The notes: generated from the letters alone by a model not told the origin. Counted from the stretch's first letter, positions 1 to 9,541 are shown. The stretch is DNA of 64,000 nt from Catalimonadaceae bacterium JC749 (GCA_021730635.1 JAJNNC010000002.1:558001-622000), one strand, 5' to 3'. A program made the numbers and translations.

Positions 1-79
1 ATGGCAAGCAATAAAACGATCGACTCCCAGTAAAATCCGCCGCACAGTACTTATTAAAACTAAGAATAGGAAACCAATT

Positions 80-471
80 TCAGAATCGTTTAGCAGCTAC
101 TCGCAATGGCTCTACCTCTTTACTCATATCAAGCGTATAGCTGCCAAAGCGGTTAATATGTTCCCGCCGATAGGGTGAGAGCAGCGGTAGTACTTCTTCA
201 TTGACTTCCTGGCTTTCCTCCAACAGCTCCTGCAGTACCCGCGTCATCTCATCCACATTGTAATTGTAAAGGGTTAGCAGGTTCGCTACCAAATGGTTAT
301 AATTAATGATCTTCCGCTGTTCGTGACGCAGGTTTTCGGCAATGGTGCCTTGGTTGCCAAAGGCGATCCACTTAGTAAACTCATGAAACTCATCACTTTT
401 GGTAGTGGCAGCTTGAATAGTTTTGCCCAAATTGGCTTCATGGAAGTAGTTGAGTAGAAAAGTTGTGCGAA
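80..471 (-). pseudogene. Tn3-family transposase, C-terminal fragment
   Basis: The reading frame carries the typical end of a Tn3 DDE transposase: a RTTFLLNYF stretch, then GNQGTIAENLRHEQRK, the YNHLVANLL segment and the terminal LSPYRREHINRFGSYTL. Only about the last 125 residues of a normal roughly 1000-residue enzyme remain. Upstream of about position 471 the frame continues into unrelated sequence, so the catalytic core is missing and the fragment cannot transpose. It lies directly downstream of a truncated resolvase on the same strand, the usual tnpR-tnpA order, so one deletion probably removed the resolvase tail and most of tnpA. The family call is firm; the breakpoint is approximate. 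Confidence 0.85.
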
Positions 472-519
472 CGACACGGACCTTGCTCCCGGAATGTGAA
501 GTACAGCTTGTTTTTGCGG

Positions 520-996
520 CTATAGGTCCCAACTGGCGTGAAATCGTAGAAGGGGCGATCCTACCCGCTTGGATGGAAAAATTACACGTAGAAGTCCGCG
601 GGCCCGGGCGGTGGTCAGACCGGCCTCAGTGCGTTCTTGGATAATGTCTCGCTTAAAATTGGCTAAAGAAGCAAAAATGTAAAAAACCAGTCGCCCTTGC
701 GAAGTGGTCATATCGACCGGATCGCTCAGGCGCTTTAGCCTCACACCACGATTCATAAGTTGGCTTACCAGCTCGACGTGATGTTTTAACGAACGACCTA
801 ATCGGTCGAGCTTCCAAATGACAATCGTATCTCCTTCTCGCATCTTGTCTAACAGGCTGTCTAGTTCTTTTCGTTTGGTCGTTGACCCACTGATTCTCTC
901 CTGATAGATTTTTTGACACCCTTCTTTCTTCAGCGCATCAATTTGCAGGTGCAAGTGTTGGTCGGCGGTGCTAACCCGGGCGTATTCAATTTTTAT
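520..996 (-). pseudogene. Tn3-type serine resolvase, truncated, start codon apparently lost
   Basis: The protein has the resolvase/invertase catalytic domain: YARVSTADQ with the nucleophilic serine, then GDTIVIWKLDRLGRSLKH and the FASLANFKRDIIQERT helix. After TTARARG the normal DNA-binding HTH tail is replaced by about 25 unrelated residues. In frame, the expected initiation codon before KIEYARVS reads ATA (994-996), preceded by a stop, so ATG seems to have mutated. The next possible starts (TTG at 954) would drop the catalytic serine. Lack of both start and DNA-binding domain makes it nonfunctional. It pairs with the transposase fragment downstream. Confidence 0.82.
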
Positions 997-1133
997 TCAC
1001 CAAAGTTGAAGAGAGCTAACAAGAAACAGTAAAATGAACGTTGATTTTGTTAACCAGTTAGATTAACTAATTCATGCAGCCTTAGAGTAGCCAAAGTTAT
1101 GCTTAACGAAGTAAAAAATAACGAGGGTATAAG

Positions 1134-3350
1134 TTAACCCGTACGACTTATATCAAACGCATTCTGATCCTGATTTGCAATAGCAAATGGCTGGTGGTAG
1201 TACCGCTGGCCCGTTGCTTTGTACAAAGCGTTAGCCAATGCGCCAACAGCAGGGGGTAATCCAGGTTCTCCTAAACCAGTCGGAGAGATATCGTTTTCTA
1301 CAAAAAATACCTCAATCTCTTCGGGAGACTGATTATGTCGAACTAACTGATACGTATTGAAATTTTTATGGGTAGAAACCCCGTTTTCAAATTTCAGTTC
1401 GCTATACATGGCATGGCCTATGCCATCTACCACCCCTCCCTGAATGATGTTGATAGCACCCTCTCTGTTCACCACAATGCCACAGTCCACAGCACACCAA
1501 ACTTTTTTCACCACGGGTAGGCCATCTTTCATAACTAAGTCTAAAACCTGAGCTACATAGGAGTTGTGACAGAAATATGCTGCAAAGCCACGATGTACAC
1601 CGGGTACTTCTGCGCCCCAATTGGCTTTTTCTTTAACCAACTTCAATACGCCAGCGTATCGATCTGCCTCATATTCATATTTCTCACCTACCGGATTGTT
1701 TTTTGCTCGATCGAGCAATTCCAATTGCAATTCAATTGTGTCTTTACCGGCTGCCTCAGCCACTTCATCTAAAAAAGCCTGTTGGGCACCGGCCTCAAAA
1801 TGCGACCGGGGAGCCCTCCAAGCACCTGTTGAAATGTTGGTTTCAGATTTTAATTTTGTGGCTGCGTAATGATCCACGGCACCGGCAGGAAAACGATTAG
1901 GGAAAATCGCCCCTTCCCGAAAACCAACTCCTTTGACTGAATAAGCGATTAAGTTATTGTTTTCATCAAGACCTGCCTTGTAAGTGGAACGATATGCCGG
2001 ACGATAGATGCCATGCGTCATGTCATCCTCTCGGGTATAGATCAATTTAATGGGTGCGCCTGTTTTTTTGGAAATAGCCGCAGCTTCCAGGCCATAATGC
2101 ACATACAGCCTCCTTCCAAATCCACCTCCGATGCGGGTAATGTCAACCGAAATATTTTCCTCAGGAATACCCAGTAGTTTTGATGCCGATTCTCTTAATG
2201 AGTTAGGGGTTTGAGTCGGCCCAATGAGTTCAGCTTTGTCCGTAGTTACATGGGCGAAAAAGTTCATCGGCTCCAGCGTATTGTGTGCCTGAAAAGGCGC
2301 TGTATAGGTTCTTTCAATCACTTTAGCTGCCTTTGTGAAGGCTGCTTCTGGATTACCGTCTTTTCTGGTTTCCTGGACCTCTCCCTGGTCTATGTCTCTT
2401 TTCAGCCGTTGGGCATGCATTTCCGAGTTCTCAAGTTCACTCTCAATTTCCCAATTCGCTTTCAGGGCTTTTTTAGCTTGCATCAACTGCCAGGTAGAGT
2501 CGCCTACAATGGCAATCATCTGAGGGAAGGCGTTTTCATTCCCAAACCCCGGATCGTCCATGGAGATGTCAATGGTAAAAGCATCCCTCACCCCATTCAC
2601 GGCAACGATTTCGTCTCTGTTAAAATCCTTAACTGTCATCCCGAATGCCGGCGGATGTTCGATCATGGCCAGCAACATGCCCTCCCGTTTGAAATCAAGG
2701 CCAAACAGCGGCTTTCCGGTGACAATTTTTGGTCCTTCCACATTTTTTTGGAAACTCCCAATTAAGGTAAAATCCTTAGGGTCCTTTAGTTCTACTTCTT
2801 CGGGGACCTCGATACCAACGGCTTTGGAAGCAATCGCACCATAGCCAATCGATCTATCTCCGTTCACCTCTTTGATGATTCCTTCACTTACCGTTAAATC
2901 AGATAAGGCTACGCCCCATTCTTTGGCCGCCGCTTCCAGCAACATTCTTCTGCCCGTAGCCCCCGCCATTCGTAAAACGTCCCAGCCCCGCATGATAGAT
3001 AAACTTCCCCCGGCAAATTGCCGATTTTTAAAAGCATCTTCATCCAAAGACCCTTGCTCCACTACAACATGATCCCATTTTACATCCAATTCTTCGGCCA
3101 CAATCATCGGCATAGAGGTCATGACATTCTGCCCGATTTCGGGATTGGGTGAATAGATGGTGACCAGGCCGGTATTTCCAATTTTGATATATCCATTAAT
3201 CTCAAACCATTCATTCGGCATCGGAATACCTTCCTCAACGGGAGAGGTACAACTGGTTAACCAATTAAATCCAATTAGCATACCACCACCGGCTGCTGCG
3301 GATACCTTTAAGAATGAGCGACGGTTATATTTTGTCTTGATGAGTGTCAT
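1134..3350 (-). CDS. Molybdopterin-binding subunit of an IorB-like xanthine dehydrogenase-family oxidoreductase
   Basis: This 738-residue large subunit resembles isoquinoline 1-oxidoreductase beta subunits, which bind the molybdopterin cofactor and hydroxylate N-heterocycles or aldehydes. Seen directly: an N-terminal twin-arginine signal (NRRSFLK) followed by a lipobox-like LTSC near residue 34, the molybdenum-site loop GGFGRR, and the C-terminal GLGEPGLPP segment carrying the expected catalytic glutamate. It begins 17 bases after the small iron-sulfur subunit gene on the same strand, so the two form an operon. Being Tat-exported with a lipobox, it probably acts in the periplasm anchored to a membrane. 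A fragment of a homologous gene end sits in the chimeric pseudogene near 5.86-5.98 kb. Substrate cannot be read from sequence. Confidence 0.9.
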   Translation of the reverse strand: MTLIKTKYNRRSFLKVSAAAGGGMLIGFNWLTSCTSPVEEGIPMPNEWFEINGYIKIGNTGLVTIYSPNPEIGQNVMTSMPMIVAEELDVKWDHVVVEQGSLDEDAFKNRQFAGGSLSIMRGWDVLRMAGATGRRMLLEAAAKEWGVALSDLTVSEGIIKEVNGDRSIGYGAIASKAVGIEVPEEVELKDPKDFTLIGSFQKNVEGPKIVTGKPLFGLDFKREGMLLAMIEHPPAFGMTVKDFNRDEIVAVNGVRDAFTIDISMDDPGFGNENAFPQMIAIVGDSTWQLMQAKKALKANWEIESELENSEMHAQRLKRDIDQGEVQETRKDGNPEAAFTKAAKVIERTYTAPFQAHNTLEPMNFFAHVTTDKAELIGPTQTPNSLRESASKLLGIPEENISVDITRIGGGFGRRLYVHYGLEAAAISKKTGAPIKLIYTREDDMTHGIYRPAYRSTYKAGLDENNNLIAYSVKGVGFREGAIFPNRFPAGAVDHYAATKLKSETNISTGAWRAPRSHFEAGAQQAFLDEVAEAAGKDTIELQLELLDRAKNNPVGEKYEYEADRYAGVLKLVKEKANWGAEVPGVHRGFAAYFCHNSYVAQVLDLVMKDGLPVVKKVWCAVDCGIVVNREGAINIIQGGVVDGIGHAMYSELKFENGVSTHKNFNTYQLVRHNQSPEEIEVFFVENDISPTGLGEPGLPPAVGALANALYKATGQRYYHQPFAIANQDQNAFDISRTG

Positions 3351-3367
3351 TGTAGGAGGATTTAAAA

Positions 3368-3826
3368 TTAGGAATTAGCAGCTGCCGTTTTAATAGCTTC
3401 TTTGATTCTTACATAAGTTCCACAGCGACAGATATTTCCAGTCATAGCGGTTCTTATTTCCTCATCGGTAGGATTTGAATTAGCCTCTAATAAGGCGGCG
3501 GCACTCATGATTTGTCCCGCCTGGCAATAACCGCATTGGGCAACATCGTGTTTCAGCCAGGCTTTCTGCACTGGATGGTCGCCGTTTTGGGATAGACCTT
3601 CAATGGTTGTGATGGTTTGATTACCTACCTGTGATATGGGTAATATGCATGAACGCAAAGCGACATCATCCACGTGAATGGTACAGGCACCGCATTGAGC
3701 CACACCGCAGCCGTATTTAGCCCCTACCAGGTTCAAGTGATCTCTCAGCACCCAAAGCACAGGAGTATTGGGATCAACATCCACTTGGTGTTTTTTTCCG
3801 TTTATGTTTAGATGAAAAGTTGCCAT
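3368..3826 (-). CDS. IorA-like (2Fe-2S) subunit of molybdenum hydroxylase
   Basis: A 152-residue electron-transfer subunit with two [2Fe-2S] sites: a plant-ferredoxin-like set at Cys40, Cys45, Cys48 and Cys60 (GCGVAQCGAC) and an all-helical second site made by CGYC and CRCG in the C-terminal half. Length is typical for the family. There is no signal peptide; such subunits are normally exported bound to the Tat-bearing large subunit encoded immediately downstream. It passes electrons from the molybdenum centre to an acceptor; no FAD subunit is present in this operon, as in isoquinoline-oxidoreductase-type enzymes. A TATTTTTG element resembling a Bacteroidota -7 box lies on the minus strand at 3933-3940, about 107 bases upstream, without a clear -33 partner. 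Confidence 0.92.
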   Translation of the reverse strand: MATFHLNINGKKHQVDVDPNTPVLWVLRDHLNLVGAKYGCGVAQCGACTIHVDDVALRSCILPISQVGNQTITTIEGLSQNGDHPVQKAWLKHDVAQCGYCQAGQIMSAAALLEANSNPTDEEIRTAMTGNICRCGTYVRIKEAIKTAAANS

Positions 3827-4050
3827 GATTTCGAGTATTCATTTATTCTCCTATGTGTCTCTGCAAAAAATGCATTGGCCTTAAGAAAGTTTTGAGACTA
3901 GAGTGATAAGCATTTTAGAATAGCCCCTGATACAAAAATACTGAAATTTCCAGGGCAGAGTCCTACCAAAATTACGGGTATACCTACCATTGTTACTGAT
4001 TATTGTTCGTCGTGTGGACTGGGGAGTAAATAAGTGGTATCTTAATGGGT

Positions 4051-4221
4051 ATGAGAATGCGTTTTCTTGATTTTTGTAAGCCGATCTTCCCCAATCGGAA
4101 ATTTCATCTTTCTGCTATACAGATCGTAGTTCTGATTGTATTAGGTTGTAATGCCAAAGCTCAGCGAACTCCCTATTCCGGCGGATTTTATAGTAAGAGG
4201 TCATCACTCGAGTGGCAGTAA
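4051..4221 (+). CDS. Short ORF with lipoprotein-like signal, possibly a gene remnant
   Basis: A 56-codon ORF starting MRMRFLDF has a hydrophobic run ending VLIVLGCNAKAQ, which fits a lipoprotein signal with the cysteine near residue 33. The mature part is only about 24 residues and ends abruptly in a stop, so it is more likely the broken 5' end of an exported protein than a complete gene. It lies alone between the divergent iorA-like gene and the araC-like gene. No homolog is recognised. Confidence 0.35.
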   Translation: MRMRFLDFCKPIFPNRKFHLSAIQIVVLIVLGCNAKAQRTPYSGGFYSKRSSLEWQ

Positions 4222-4388
4222 AATGATTTGAAAGGTTAATTAGGTACCCGATAGATTACTTCTATTTGTTTTTTGTTCGAGCGTAAAATTACCGGACTTA
4301 CTTAGGGCAACCACTACCGGAATAACGAGTTATTTTACCAAGATTATGGCTTAACACCATTGAGCTAGCTGAATAATAATCTAGGTGG

Positions 4389-5321
4389 ATGTTTGCCATA
4401 TCCAAAAAAAAGCTAATGAAGAGAGTTTTCAACGTTCAATCCGTACATGAGTACAATGCTGTCATAGGCATTGAAACCTTGCATCCCCTAGTCAGTGTGA
4501 TTGATTTTTCTAAGTCAAAACCGCGCCCAAATCCGGGTATTGATTTCGTCAGCTTCGCATTCTATGCCGTGTTTTTAAAACATGGCAAGCATTGTACGAT
4601 CCGGTATGGGAGAAATTATTACGACTATCAGGACGGTACGCTGGTATTCATTGCACCGGGACAAATTGTTAATATTGAGGAAGACGGGGAAGACTATCAG
4701 CCTGAGGGTTACGCGCTGTTGTTTCACCCGGATTTGCTGCTCGGCACAGCGCTGGGAAAAAAGATAAAGGAATATTCATTCTTTTCTTACGACATCCACG
4801 AAGCCTTGCATATCTCGGAACGGGAAAGGCAAATCATGTTAGACTGTTTTTCCAAAATCGAAGGGGAGTTAAATCAGTCCATTGACAAACATAGTGCTCA
4901 TCTGATTGTGTCCAATATTGAGCTGTTTCTGGGCTACTGTGTACGGTTTTATGACCGGCAATTCATTACCCGCAATACGGTTAACCAAGGGATCTTTGAG
5001 AAATTTGAAACCCTGCTGGATGAATATTTTCAAACCGACAAACCGCAAACCATCGGCTTACCTTCAGTAAAATATTGTGCTGAGCAGCTTCATCTTTCCA
5101 CCAACTATTTTGGTGATCTCATTAAGAAAGAGACCGGAAGATCAGCCCAGGAGCACATACATTCCAAAGTAATTACCCTTGCGAAGGAACAGATGTTTGA
5201 TTCTACCAAATTAATCAGCCAAATAGCTTACAAATTAGGATTCAAATATCCGCATCACTTCAGCCGATTCTTTAAGAAACAGGTAGGCTATTCACCCAAT
5301 GAATACAGAACCCTCAATTGA
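4389..5321 (+). CDS. AraC-family transcriptional regulator
   Basis: A 310-residue regulator. The last 100 residues contain the double helix-turn-helix of the AraC family: a first HTH around YCAEQLHLSTNYFGDLIKK and a second around LISQIAYKLGFKYPHHFSR followed by FKKQVGYSPNEYR. The N-terminal two thirds look like a cupin-type effector domain. It is divergent from the molybdenum-hydroxylase genes 0.56 kb away, which suggests, by inference only, control of them. An alternative start is the ATG at 4416; the first ATG is kept because nothing in the sequence rules it out. No Shine-Dalgarno distinguishes them, as usual in Bacteroidota. Confidence 0.88.
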   Translation: MFAISKKKLMKRVFNVQSVHEYNAVIGIETLHPLVSVIDFSKSKPRPNPGIDFVSFAFYAVFLKHGKHCTIRYGRNYYDYQDGTLVFIAPGQIVNIEEDGEDYQPEGYALLFHPDLLLGTALGKKIKEYSFFSYDIHEALHISERERQIMLDCFSKIEGELNQSIDKHSAHLIVSNIELFLGYCVRFYDRQFITRNTVNQGIFEKFETLLDEYFQTDKPQTIGLPSVKYCAEQLHLSTNYFGDLIKKETGRSAQEHIHSKVITLAKEQMFDSTKLISQIAYKLGFKYPHHFSRFFKKQVGYSPNEYRTLN

Positions 5322-5350
5322 TTGGACCCAACCATAGAAAAAATCTACAG

Positions 5351-5410
5351 TATGTAAATAGCGGATTTATTTTTAACCAAGTCATGACAATGTATGTAAT
5401 AGCGGATTAT
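5351..5410. repeat. Pair of imperfect short direct repeats
   Basis: The segment TATGTAAATAGCGGATTTAT at 5351-5370 recurs with two single-base gaps at 5393-5410. They sit just after the araC-like gene and before a chimeric pseudogene. They could be operator-like half sites or a duplication scar; no function can be assigned. Confidence 0.45.
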
Positions 5411-5539
5411 GCTGGGCGTCGGTCGCTCGATTGCTTTCCATACCTCAAAATCGAGAAAGATCACTGATCTGCATTAAAGTTGATGCCAGGAAACAGTGTC
5501 TAGCACACCTGTCACATACTGTCATTAAAAATCTAAGCT

Positions 5540-5977
5540 ATGAAAAAAGTATTGATCATTGGGGCAAGCGGGAGTCTTGTCCAATATGTCATTGAAGCGT
5601 TGAATCAACAGTCTGAGATAGCCCTTACCCTGTTGCTGCGAAACAAGAGCAGGCTGGCTGACAAAGCTATGCCTGCTGAGATAGTCATCTTAGAAGGAGA
5701 CGTAATGGATTATGTTAAGTTGAAGGAGGCTGAAAGGGGCAAAGATATCGTTTAAGTGAATCTGGCGGGTAACCTGGAATCTATGGCTAAAAACATCGTA
5801 AAAGCCATGAAAGAAGAAGGTGTTCAACGGATCCTAGCCATCAGTTCCATACTGGGTGAACCCCTGTTTCCCCCTGTGTTTGCTGCTGTAGCCAATGCCT
5901 TGTACAAGGCCACCGGAAAGCGGTTTTATGATCAACCTTTTGTCAATAACTTGCAAACTTCTGAAATGCGTATGTGA
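5540..5977 (+). pseudogene. Chimeric pseudogene: NmrA/SDR-like N-terminus joined to an IorB-like C-terminus
   Basis: The first part, MKKVLIIGASGS to GKDIV, is the Rossmann start of an NAD(P)-binding NmrA-type SDR protein. An in-frame TAA at 5753-5755 falls where family members normally have a tyrosine (TAT or TAC), and the SDR homology resumes directly after it (VNLAGNLESMAKNIV, then VQRILAISS). At about 5857 the frame switches to LGEPLFPPVFAAVANALYK and then KATGKRFYDQPF, which matches the C-terminal end of the molybdenum-hydroxylase large subunit encoded at 1134-3350. So two unrelated oxidoreductase genes were joined, and a nonsense codon also interrupts the first. It cannot make a working enzyme of either type. 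Confidence 0.85.
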
Positions 5978-6301
5978 GGAAGCCTATGAGTTAAATCAGA
6001 GTAACCTGAATAAAACCAAGCTAGTCTAAAGTTTTTTATAGCATTTGTTTTTCTGTCAGACGCAAGTATCTGTGTTAAACTCTAACAGGATGCACACTAA
6101 AGCATATAAAGGTTTTAGAGACTCTCTATTTTTCAATTAGTCTCTGTTTTATTCCTGACGACAGGAGCAAGGCTGACATTGGCTTACTCCTTTTCTTGAG
6201 TGGACTGTTTTTACTTTATGAATTTTAGATTTACTTGAATCGTTGCTATAGTGGTACTCGAGTAGACTTAGCACTTGACAATAAGTAATGCTTACCCTTT
6301 C
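5978..6301. other. Intergenic stretch without recognisable gene
   Basis: No convincing coding frame, repeat or hairpin terminator was seen between the chimeric pseudogene and the convergent sugar-dehydrogenase remnant. The sequence is AT-rich and probably decayed. Confidence 0.5.
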
Positions 6302-6808
6302 TCAAATACCTATTCGGTACATATTACCATTAGCCTCATCCGTTATAGCGTACAATACGCCATCTGCTCCCTCCAAAACATCTCTAAATCGCCAACCTTC
6401 GTCTTCAAGGAGGCGTTCTTCACCTACTACAGTGTTATCTTCAATAACCAATCTAACAATATGTCGACCACTCAAAGGGTCCAATAACAAATTATCAGTA
6501 CATTCACTGATCGTACTGCCGGTGTAAAAAGGGATGCCACTGGGTGAAACAACAGGGTCCCAGTAATACGCGGGTTGTTCCATGCCGTCCTTTTGCGTGA
6601 TTCCCTGACCAATGGTTGCCCCGCCGTATTCTATACAAAAGCCGGCTGATAATTCGTATTTGGAGGATTGGTCTCAACTGAGGCTGTTAAAGTATCAGTT
6701 GGCATAGGGATATCGTCATATTATCATCGTTTGAACCACACGAAGTGATCAACACAAACAAAGAAGAAAAGGCAAAATAGAGAAAATTATTTTTATAGAA
6801 TGTTGCAT
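6302..6808 (-). pseudogene. Remnant of PQQ-dependent sugar dehydrogenase lipoprotein with a large internal deletion
   Basis: The last 90 or so residues (AYYWDPVVSPSGIPFYTG to YRIGI) are closely similar to the end of the intact sugar dehydrogenase at 17702-18931. Further upstream on the same strand GGATIGQGITQKDG continues the match, and then the sequence jumps to VETNPPNTNYQPAF, which corresponds to residues just after the signal peptide of the intact protein. About 280 residues of the propeller are therefore deleted. A signal-like stretch with a LITSC lipobox lies further upstream but in a different frame. The gene is dead; it is a sister copy of the gene 11 kb downstream, in opposite orientation. 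Confidence 0.85.
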
Positions 6809-6941
6809 GAAGCCGGTCATCAGTTTTAATAAAAAAAATGAAATCAACTATACTTAAGGAAGACAAATACCCTACTATAAAAAAGTCTTATTGGCCATAG
6901 TATTTTGTTAAAATAGTGTATCCAGAAGATCCAAAGGGGGA

Positions 6942-7118
6942 TTAACAAAACATGGGCATTAAACAGGAAACCCCATGCGTAATAGCAGACCATATTTTGT
7001 GCATGATCTTACTATCCATCACCATGGGGTACATGCCAAAACCTATCAAAACATAGCTGAAACCTAATACAAAAGCCTCCTTATGTTCTTTGCGGATAAT
7101 TCTATTTTGTCTTTTCAT
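6942..7118 (-). CDS. Small hypothetical ORF, 58 residues
   Basis: This frame starts MKRQNRIIRKEHKEAF, continues with a hydrophobic stretch (VLGFSYVLIGFGMYPMVM) that could be one membrane segment, and ends HGVSCLMPMFC. The basic N-terminus followed by a single hydrophobic helix looks protein-like, but no family is recognised, and it lies in a region full of gene fragments, so it may be another remnant. Confidence 0.3.
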   Translation of the reverse strand: MKRQNRIIRKEHKEAFVLGFSYVLIGFGMYPMVMDSKIMHKIWSAITHGVSCLMPMFC

Positions 7119-7346
7119 CTCCTTGCTTTTTGTTACCCTATTATGTTACAAAAATAGCCGTTAGCCAACCTAATGGATTACTAGGATCAAGCCATTCATT
7201 AATAAAATCAAATAATGATGATCCTTTGCTAATCAAAAAAAAGGGGTTCTATTTTCACCCGCATGAGAATTGGAGGAGGTTGCAGAAGTGTTCTTTGATT
7301 AACCTACTTTCTCTATTGCGATTAGCCTTCTTTTCAATTCAAAAAA

Positions 7347-9518
7347 CTACATTACATCAGATTCTATCTCGGCTGCAATTAGTTTTTCCGGGGTAATCGG
7401 CAAGTCACGCATACGCTTTCCGGTGGCGTTGAAAATTGCGTTGGCAATAGAGGCTGCCACACTGGTAATGCCCAGTTCCCCAATCCCTTTCACGCCCATT
7501 TCGTTGGCTATTTTATCTTCTTCCGGTAAAAACACCACCTCAATATTCGCCATATCAAGATTGACAGGCACGTGATAATCGGCTAAAGTTCTGGTAATGA
7601 AATTCCCGTAATTTGGTTCTACTTTTGTTTGTTCAGCAATGACCATTCCTGCACCCATGGTAAGTCCGCCAATAATTTGACCGTAAGCTGTTTTGGGATT
7701 CAGGATCTTACCGGCAGAGCCTACATTCACCATTCGTTTTATACGGTACATGCCGGTATCCTTATCTACCCATACTTCAGTAAAATTAGCTCCGAATGAA
7801 AAAACCGAATGCTTTTTGTATTCTTCTGAAGGTTCTGCAGTTCCTTCGGCTTCAAAAGTTGATAAATTATTTCGCTCCAGTAAATCTACTATAGCTACTT
7901 CTTCATCTTCAGCCATATTTTGCTTCTTTTTTAATTCAGCAATCGCATTTTCGCAGGCTTTTCTGGCACCGTTACAATAGGAAGCAGCTCCCCAGGAACC
8001 TCCGGAACCCGGTGTAACCGGAAATTCAGAATCTCCGATTTCAACTTTTACATTTTCTACCGGAATTCCTAAATATTCTGAAACCGTTTGTGCAACAATG
8101 GTATACGTTCCTGTACCAATATCTGTGGCATCCATTTGCACATTGGCGTTTACCGTGCCCTCTTTCAATTTTAAAATCACTTTTGCAGAAGTTTTCATAT
8201 AGGGCGCTCTCCGTGAAGCAGCACTCACGCCATAACCAATTAGCCAGTTTCCATCTTTATTGGTTCCTGGCTCCATTTTTCGTTTTTCCCAACCAAATTT
8301 ATCGACTCCTATTCGCAAACATTCTATGAGCAGTCTTGAAGAAAATGGTTTATCGGCGCCCAAATCAATCTGGGTATCATTTTTTATTCTCAACTCGATA
8401 GGATCCATTTTTAGTTTCCAGGCAAGTTCATCCATGGCTGATTCCAACGCGAAACTTCCGGTAGCTTCTCCCGGTGCACGCATAGAGGCCGGACACTGCA
8501 TATTTAAAGGAACAAGTCTGTGGGTAACTTCGTTATTTGGCGTTTTATAAAGCATTTTGGAAACAGTTCCGCAGGCTTCATAATATTGAAGGTTTTTCGC
8601 CGTATGAGAGGTAGTATGATGCGCTAAGGCGGTTAAAGAACCGTCATTTTTAGCCCCCAACCTCATTCTTTGCTCATCAAACTGTCTGTAGGTAGTATTG
8701 GTAAACATTTGCTGACGTGTTACTGTAATCTGTACCGGCCTGCCGATCATTTTTGAAGCCATCGTTGCCATAATGACATGCCTTTGCACACGCAATTTTG
8801 AACCGAAACCCCCACCAATATAGGGTGTGATAATTTGTACATTTTCTTTAGGAATCATAAAAGTGTCTGCTATCGCAGTCGTTGCCTGCTCTAAAATCTG
8901 CTGGTTGGCATACATTTTTACTTTTCCGTTTTTCCAGGATACGATCGCAGCGTGCAACTCCATGGGATGTTGATGTTCATTTGGAGTTGTATAGGTCTGT
9001 TCTACAGTAACATCGGCTTCCTGCATTCCTGCCTTCATATCTCCTCTGGAATAATCTGCCTGATCGTCCGGTTTGTACGCTTTGTCTTTGTTCTTTTCTA
9101 AATGAATGTCTGGAATTTCTTCTTCGTAAGTTACTTTAATCAATCGGCTAGCGTATTGTGCTTGCTCAAGCGTTTCAGCCACTACACAGGCGATGTATTG
9201 CCCGTAATAAAAAACTTCCCTGCTTTGAAAAACCGGTGCGATGGTAGTAAGCCCAAAAGAGGGCATTTCTTTATCAAATGTTCCCTGCTTTTCAGCATTT
9301 TTATAGGTAATGACCTTTAAAACGCCTTTTTGTTTTTCTGCTTCTGAAGTATCTATTGAAGTAATTCTACCTTTGGCAATGGTACTGTTTACACCCTGAG
9401 CGTAAACCAAATTTTTTACCGAAAACTCCGAGGCATATTTAGCCCTTCCAGTTACTTTCAAATGGCCTTCCACTCGGTCAATCGGGTTTCCTATGCCTGA
9501 TGCTTTTACTGTTTTCAT
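7347..9518 (-). CDS. paoC: PaoC-like molybdopterin-binding subunit of periplasmic aldehyde oxidoreductase
   Basis: A 723-residue xanthine-dehydrogenase-family large subunit, the last gene of a three-gene operon with separate FAD and Fe-S subunits, as in Escherichia coli PaoABC (YagTSR), which oxidises aldehydes to acids in the periplasm. Motifs seen: GGGFGSK at the molybdenum-site loop and, near the C-terminus, GVKGIGELGITSVAAS with the expected catalytic glutamate. It has no signal peptide, in line with export piggy-backed on the Tat-bearing small subunit. It follows paoB by 23 bases. The cofactor chaperone PaoD is not found next to it. It shares only distant similarity with the IorB-like protein at 1134-3350. 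Confidence 0.9.
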   Translation of the reverse strand: MKTVKASGIGNPIDRVEGHLKVTGRAKYASEFSVKNLVYAQGVNSTIAKGRITSIDTSEAEKQKGVLKVITYKNAEKQGTFDKEMPSFGLTTIAPVFQSREVFYYGQYIACVVAETLEQAQYASRLIKVTYEEEIPDIHLEKNKDKAYKPDDQADYSRGDMKAGMQEADVTVEQTYTTPNEHQHPMELHAAIVSWKNGKVKMYANQQILEQATTAIADTFMIPKENVQIITPYIGGGFGSKLRVQRHVIMATMASKMIGRPVQITVTRQQMFTNTTYRQFDEQRMRLGAKNDGSLTALAHHTTSHTAKNLQYYEACGTVSKMLYKTPNNEVTHRLVPLNMQCPASMRAPGEATGSFALESAMDELAWKLKMDPIELRIKNDTQIDLGADKPFSSRLLIECLRIGVDKFGWEKRKMEPGTNKDGNWLIGYGVSAASRRAPYMKTSAKVILKLKEGTVNANVQMDATDIGTGTYTIVAQTVSEYLGIPVENVKVEIGDSEFPVTPGSGGSWGAASYCNGARKACENAIAELKKKQNMAEDEEVAIVDLLERNNLSTFEAEGTAEPSEEYKKHSVFSFGANFTEVWVDKDTGMYRIKRMVNVGSAGKILNPKTAYGQIIGGLTMGAGMVIAEQTKVEPNYGNFITRTLADYHVPVNLDMANIEVVFLPEEDKIANEMGVKGIGELGITSVAASIANAIFNATGKRMRDLPITPEKLIAAEIESDVM

Positions 9519-9541
9519 AACTTTTTGAGAGTGGTTAAGAT

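Noticed and set aside
27-64. Possible 38-bp terminal inverted repeat of the Tn3 relic (inner end TTAAAACTAAG).
   Set aside because: The inner edge resembles Tn3 repeats, but the outer end lacks the GGGG start and no partner repeat was found.
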